The notes beneath the pieces were generated by a model. It made no database searches. It had not been told where the DNA came from and worked only from the letters and a program-made list of their open reading frames with translations. Positions 6,158 to 7,034 of a DNA stretch of 7,034 bases are shown piece after piece. Numbering within the stretch: position 1 is the first letter of the stretch; each line of letters opens with the position of its first letter. This DNA comes from Holophagaceae bacterium UBA692 (GTDB lineage: Bacteria > Acidobacteriota > Holophagae > Holophagales > Holophagaceae). Both the position numbers and the translations under genes were made by a program. The stretch lies in the NCBI GenBank assembly GCA_002297665.1, contig DBMS01000036.1:141-7174 (forward strand), read 5' to 3'.

Positions 6158-6194
6158 CATCCTGTTTATCCCCGTCCATCCCCTTCATCCCCGG
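6158..6194. repeat. Degenerate 9-10 bp repeat, four units
   Basis: On the - strand the four units read GGGGATGAA-like: CCGGGGATG (6194-6186), AAGGGGATG (6185-6177), GACGGGGATA (6176-6167) and AACAGGATG (6166-6158). Every unit keeps a GGAT core at nearly constant spacing. The array directly adjoins the AT-rich island. Function unknown; short arrays of this look occur between genes in other bacteria as far as I recall, but I cannot verify this here. Confidence 0.6.
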
Positions 6195-6195
6195 C

Positions 6196-6249
6196 GAAAA
6201 CACAACAGAAATGGGTCGGCGCATCCGTTACCCGATTGCCCCGACCCAT
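6196..6249 (-). terminator. Inverted repeat, possible dinB terminator
   Basis: ATGGGTCGG (6211-6219) and CCGACCCAT (6241-6249) form a perfect 9-bp stem; after one C-C mismatch three more pairs (6221-6223 with 6237-6239) extend it, leaving a 13-nt loop. On the - strand the stem is followed by a T-rich stretch (6210-6196, TTCTGTTGTGTTTTC). It lies about 110 nt past the dinB stop. The T-rich part is interrupted, so it may be a weak terminator or another structured element. Confidence 0.4.
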
Positions 6250-6286
6250 CCCTGCTTTTCCTTGGCCGGGGATGAAAGGCCATATG

Positions 6287-6319
6287 GTTGAACCCAGTTT
6301 CCGCTTCGAACGTTGAACC
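6287..6319. repeat. Two direct copies of GTTGAACC
   Basis: GTTGAACC occurs at 6287-6294 and 6312-6319, a 25-bp spacing. The first copy sits in GGTTGAACC, which is itself a small dyad. No role can be assigned; the position just past the dinB stop argues against a promoter element for a neighbouring gene. Confidence 0.5.
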
Positions 6320-6358
6320 AGGTCGTCGCTCCGGCACCACAGCCTTGGGCCGCCGTGA

Positions 6359-7034
6359 TCAGAACAGCGGCCTCGGGGCCCCCTCGGCCACGGGCTTGAC
6401 CAGGGACCCGGCCCGCACCCCCAGGAGCCGCAGGCGGCGGTCGAAGGTCACGCGGCGGAGGCAGTCCCGGGCGGCGTCCCGCAGGCCGTCGGCGGAGGCC
6501 ACGGCCCAGGCCAGCGTCACGTCCCGGGACTGGATGGAGAAGTCGTCGAAGCGCAGCTTGACGCCCACGGTCCGGGCGGCGAGGCCCTTGCGCTCCAGGT
6601 CCTGGGCCAGGCGTCCGCAGAGGTCCAGGAGGATGCCGGTGAGGCGCTCGCGGTCCTCCCGCGGGTGCAGGTCCCGCTCGAAGGTGGTTTCCCGGCTCAT
6701 GGACTTGGCTTCCCGCACGATGGTGAGGGCCCGGCCGTCGCGGCCGTGGGCGGCCTCGTGGAGCCACGCGCCGTAGCTCTGCCCGAACCGCCCCAGGAGC
6801 TGTGCGGGATCCGCCGCCGCCAGGTCCCCGATGGTGCGGATGCCCATGGCCCCTAGCTTTTCGAAGGCCTTGGGCCCGATGCCGTTGACCGCCGAGGCCG
6901 GCAGCGGCCAGATGCGCGTGGGGATGTCCTCCAGGCCCAGGATGGTGACGCCGTCGGGCTTCTGCAATTCCGACGCGATCTTGGAAAGGAGCTTGTTGGG
7001 CGTGATCCCCACCGAGCACGTGAGGCCCGTGGCG
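6359..7034 (-). CDS. dinB: DNA polymerase IV (Y family), C-terminal part
   Basis: The frame is open to the window edge, so the N-terminal third or more (with the catalytic Asp/Glu residues of the palm) is outside; 224 residues are visible. They start in the palm motif A-T-G-L-T-C-S-V-G-I-T-P-N-K-L-L followed by K-I-A-S-E-L-Q-K-P-D-G, go through the thumb helix-hairpin-helix (V-N-G-I-G-P-K-A-F-E-K-L, then G-I-R-T-I-G-D-L), and enter the little-finger domain at K-S-M-S-R-E-T-T-F. The protein ends R-L-L-G-V-R-A-G-S-L-V ... R-P-L-F. Pol IV is a low-fidelity translesion polymerase, often under SOS control; its promoter is not in view. An ATG-like restart at 7012 is only an internal GTG. The final P-L-F may be a remnant of a clamp-binding Q-x-x-L-F motif, but the Gln is missing. 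Confidence 0.93.
   Translation of the reverse strand, partial: ATGLTCSVGITPNKLLSKIASELQKPDGVTILGLEDIPTRIWPLPASAVNGIGPKAFEKLGAMGIRTIGDLAAADPAQLLGRFGQSYGAWLHEAAHGRDGRALTIVREAKSMSRETTFERDLHPREDRERLTGILLDLCGRLAQDLERKGLAARTVGVKLRFDDFSIQSRDVTLAWAVASADGLRDAARDCLRRVTFDRRLRLLGVRAGSLVKPVAEGAPRPLF

Larger units (their letters stand above)
5994..6358. other. 365-bp non-coding region between dinB and ric
   Basis: No believable gene is present. From the ric side it holds the ric ribosome-binding site, -10-like element and FNR-like box (6001-6057), a GC-rich stretch, then an AT-rich island (about 6108-6165) with a hexanucleotide tandem repeat, a degenerate 9-10 bp repeat (6158-6194), an inverted repeat (6211-6249) that may end dinB transcription, and two direct GTTGAACC copies near the dinB end. 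Base composition differs clearly from the coding DNA around it. Confidence 0.8.

Noticed and set aside
6110..6194. CRISPR array or riboswitch in the dinB-ric spacer
   Set aside because: The repeats are 6 bp and 9-10 bp with no unique spacers, and no conserved aptamer structure could be drawn by hand.
5994..6224. N-terminal extension of ric by 77 residues, including a Val-Leu run that looks like a membrane segment
   Set aside because: The hydrophobic run is only the translation of the CCAATA repeat. The extension crosses the likely promoter, and the ATG at 5993 has a strong ribosome-binding site and starts the family-typical domain.

Overview
The window comes from a GC-rich Gram-negative-type bacterium: coding DNA is roughly 70% GC by eye, there are Sec signal peptides, a lipobox, and periplasmic-type murein enzymes. 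The gene content would fit a Holophagae-type acidobacterium or another high-GC Gram-negative group, but no phylogenetic marker settles this. I see no rRNA, tRNA, CRISPR array, insertion sequence or phage gene.

Left half, + strand (1-2470): a tight three-gene run whose products all concern peptidoglycan or its amino acids. It holds the C-terminal end of a YkuD-type L,D-transpeptidase, then after 15 nt a diaminopimelate decarboxylase (lysA) that carries an unexpected signal-peptide-like N-terminus, then, through an ATGA stop/start overlap, an AmiD-like N-acetylmuramoyl-L-alanine amidase lipoprotein. The amidase runs 72 nt into the end of the convergent gene on the other strand.

Centre, - strand (2399-5124): a secreted two-domain protein of 752 residues, an N-terminal beta-lactamase-fold serine hydrolase (AmiE/EstB type) joined to a C-terminal DUF1343/NamZ exo-N-acetylmuramidase. 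It is followed through a TGATG stop/start overlap by a GNAT acetyltransferase that has no visible ribosome-binding site of its own. Together with the + strand run this makes a murein-remodelling or murein-salvage neighbourhood: an amidase cutting stem peptides from muramic acid, a muramidase trimming MurNAc ends, a transpeptidase, and an enzyme acting on diaminopimelate.

Right part, - strand (5271-7034): a Ric/YtfE/ScdA di-iron iron-sulfur-cluster repair protein, with an FNR/DNR-type inverted repeat and a -10-like element placed as in a class II activated promoter. Upstream of it is a 365-bp non-coding stretch with an AT-rich island, a hexanucleotide tandem repeat, a degenerate 9-10 bp repeat and an inverted repeat. 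Beyond that is the C-terminal part of DNA polymerase IV (dinB), cut by the window edge.

The points most worth following up are the putatively exported LysA, the serine hydrolase-NamZ fusion opposite an AmiD operon, and the FNR-like promoter of ric. The individual families are known; what may be undescribed is their combination as an extracytoplasmic peptidoglycan-to-lysine (or diamine) route, and that is inference.
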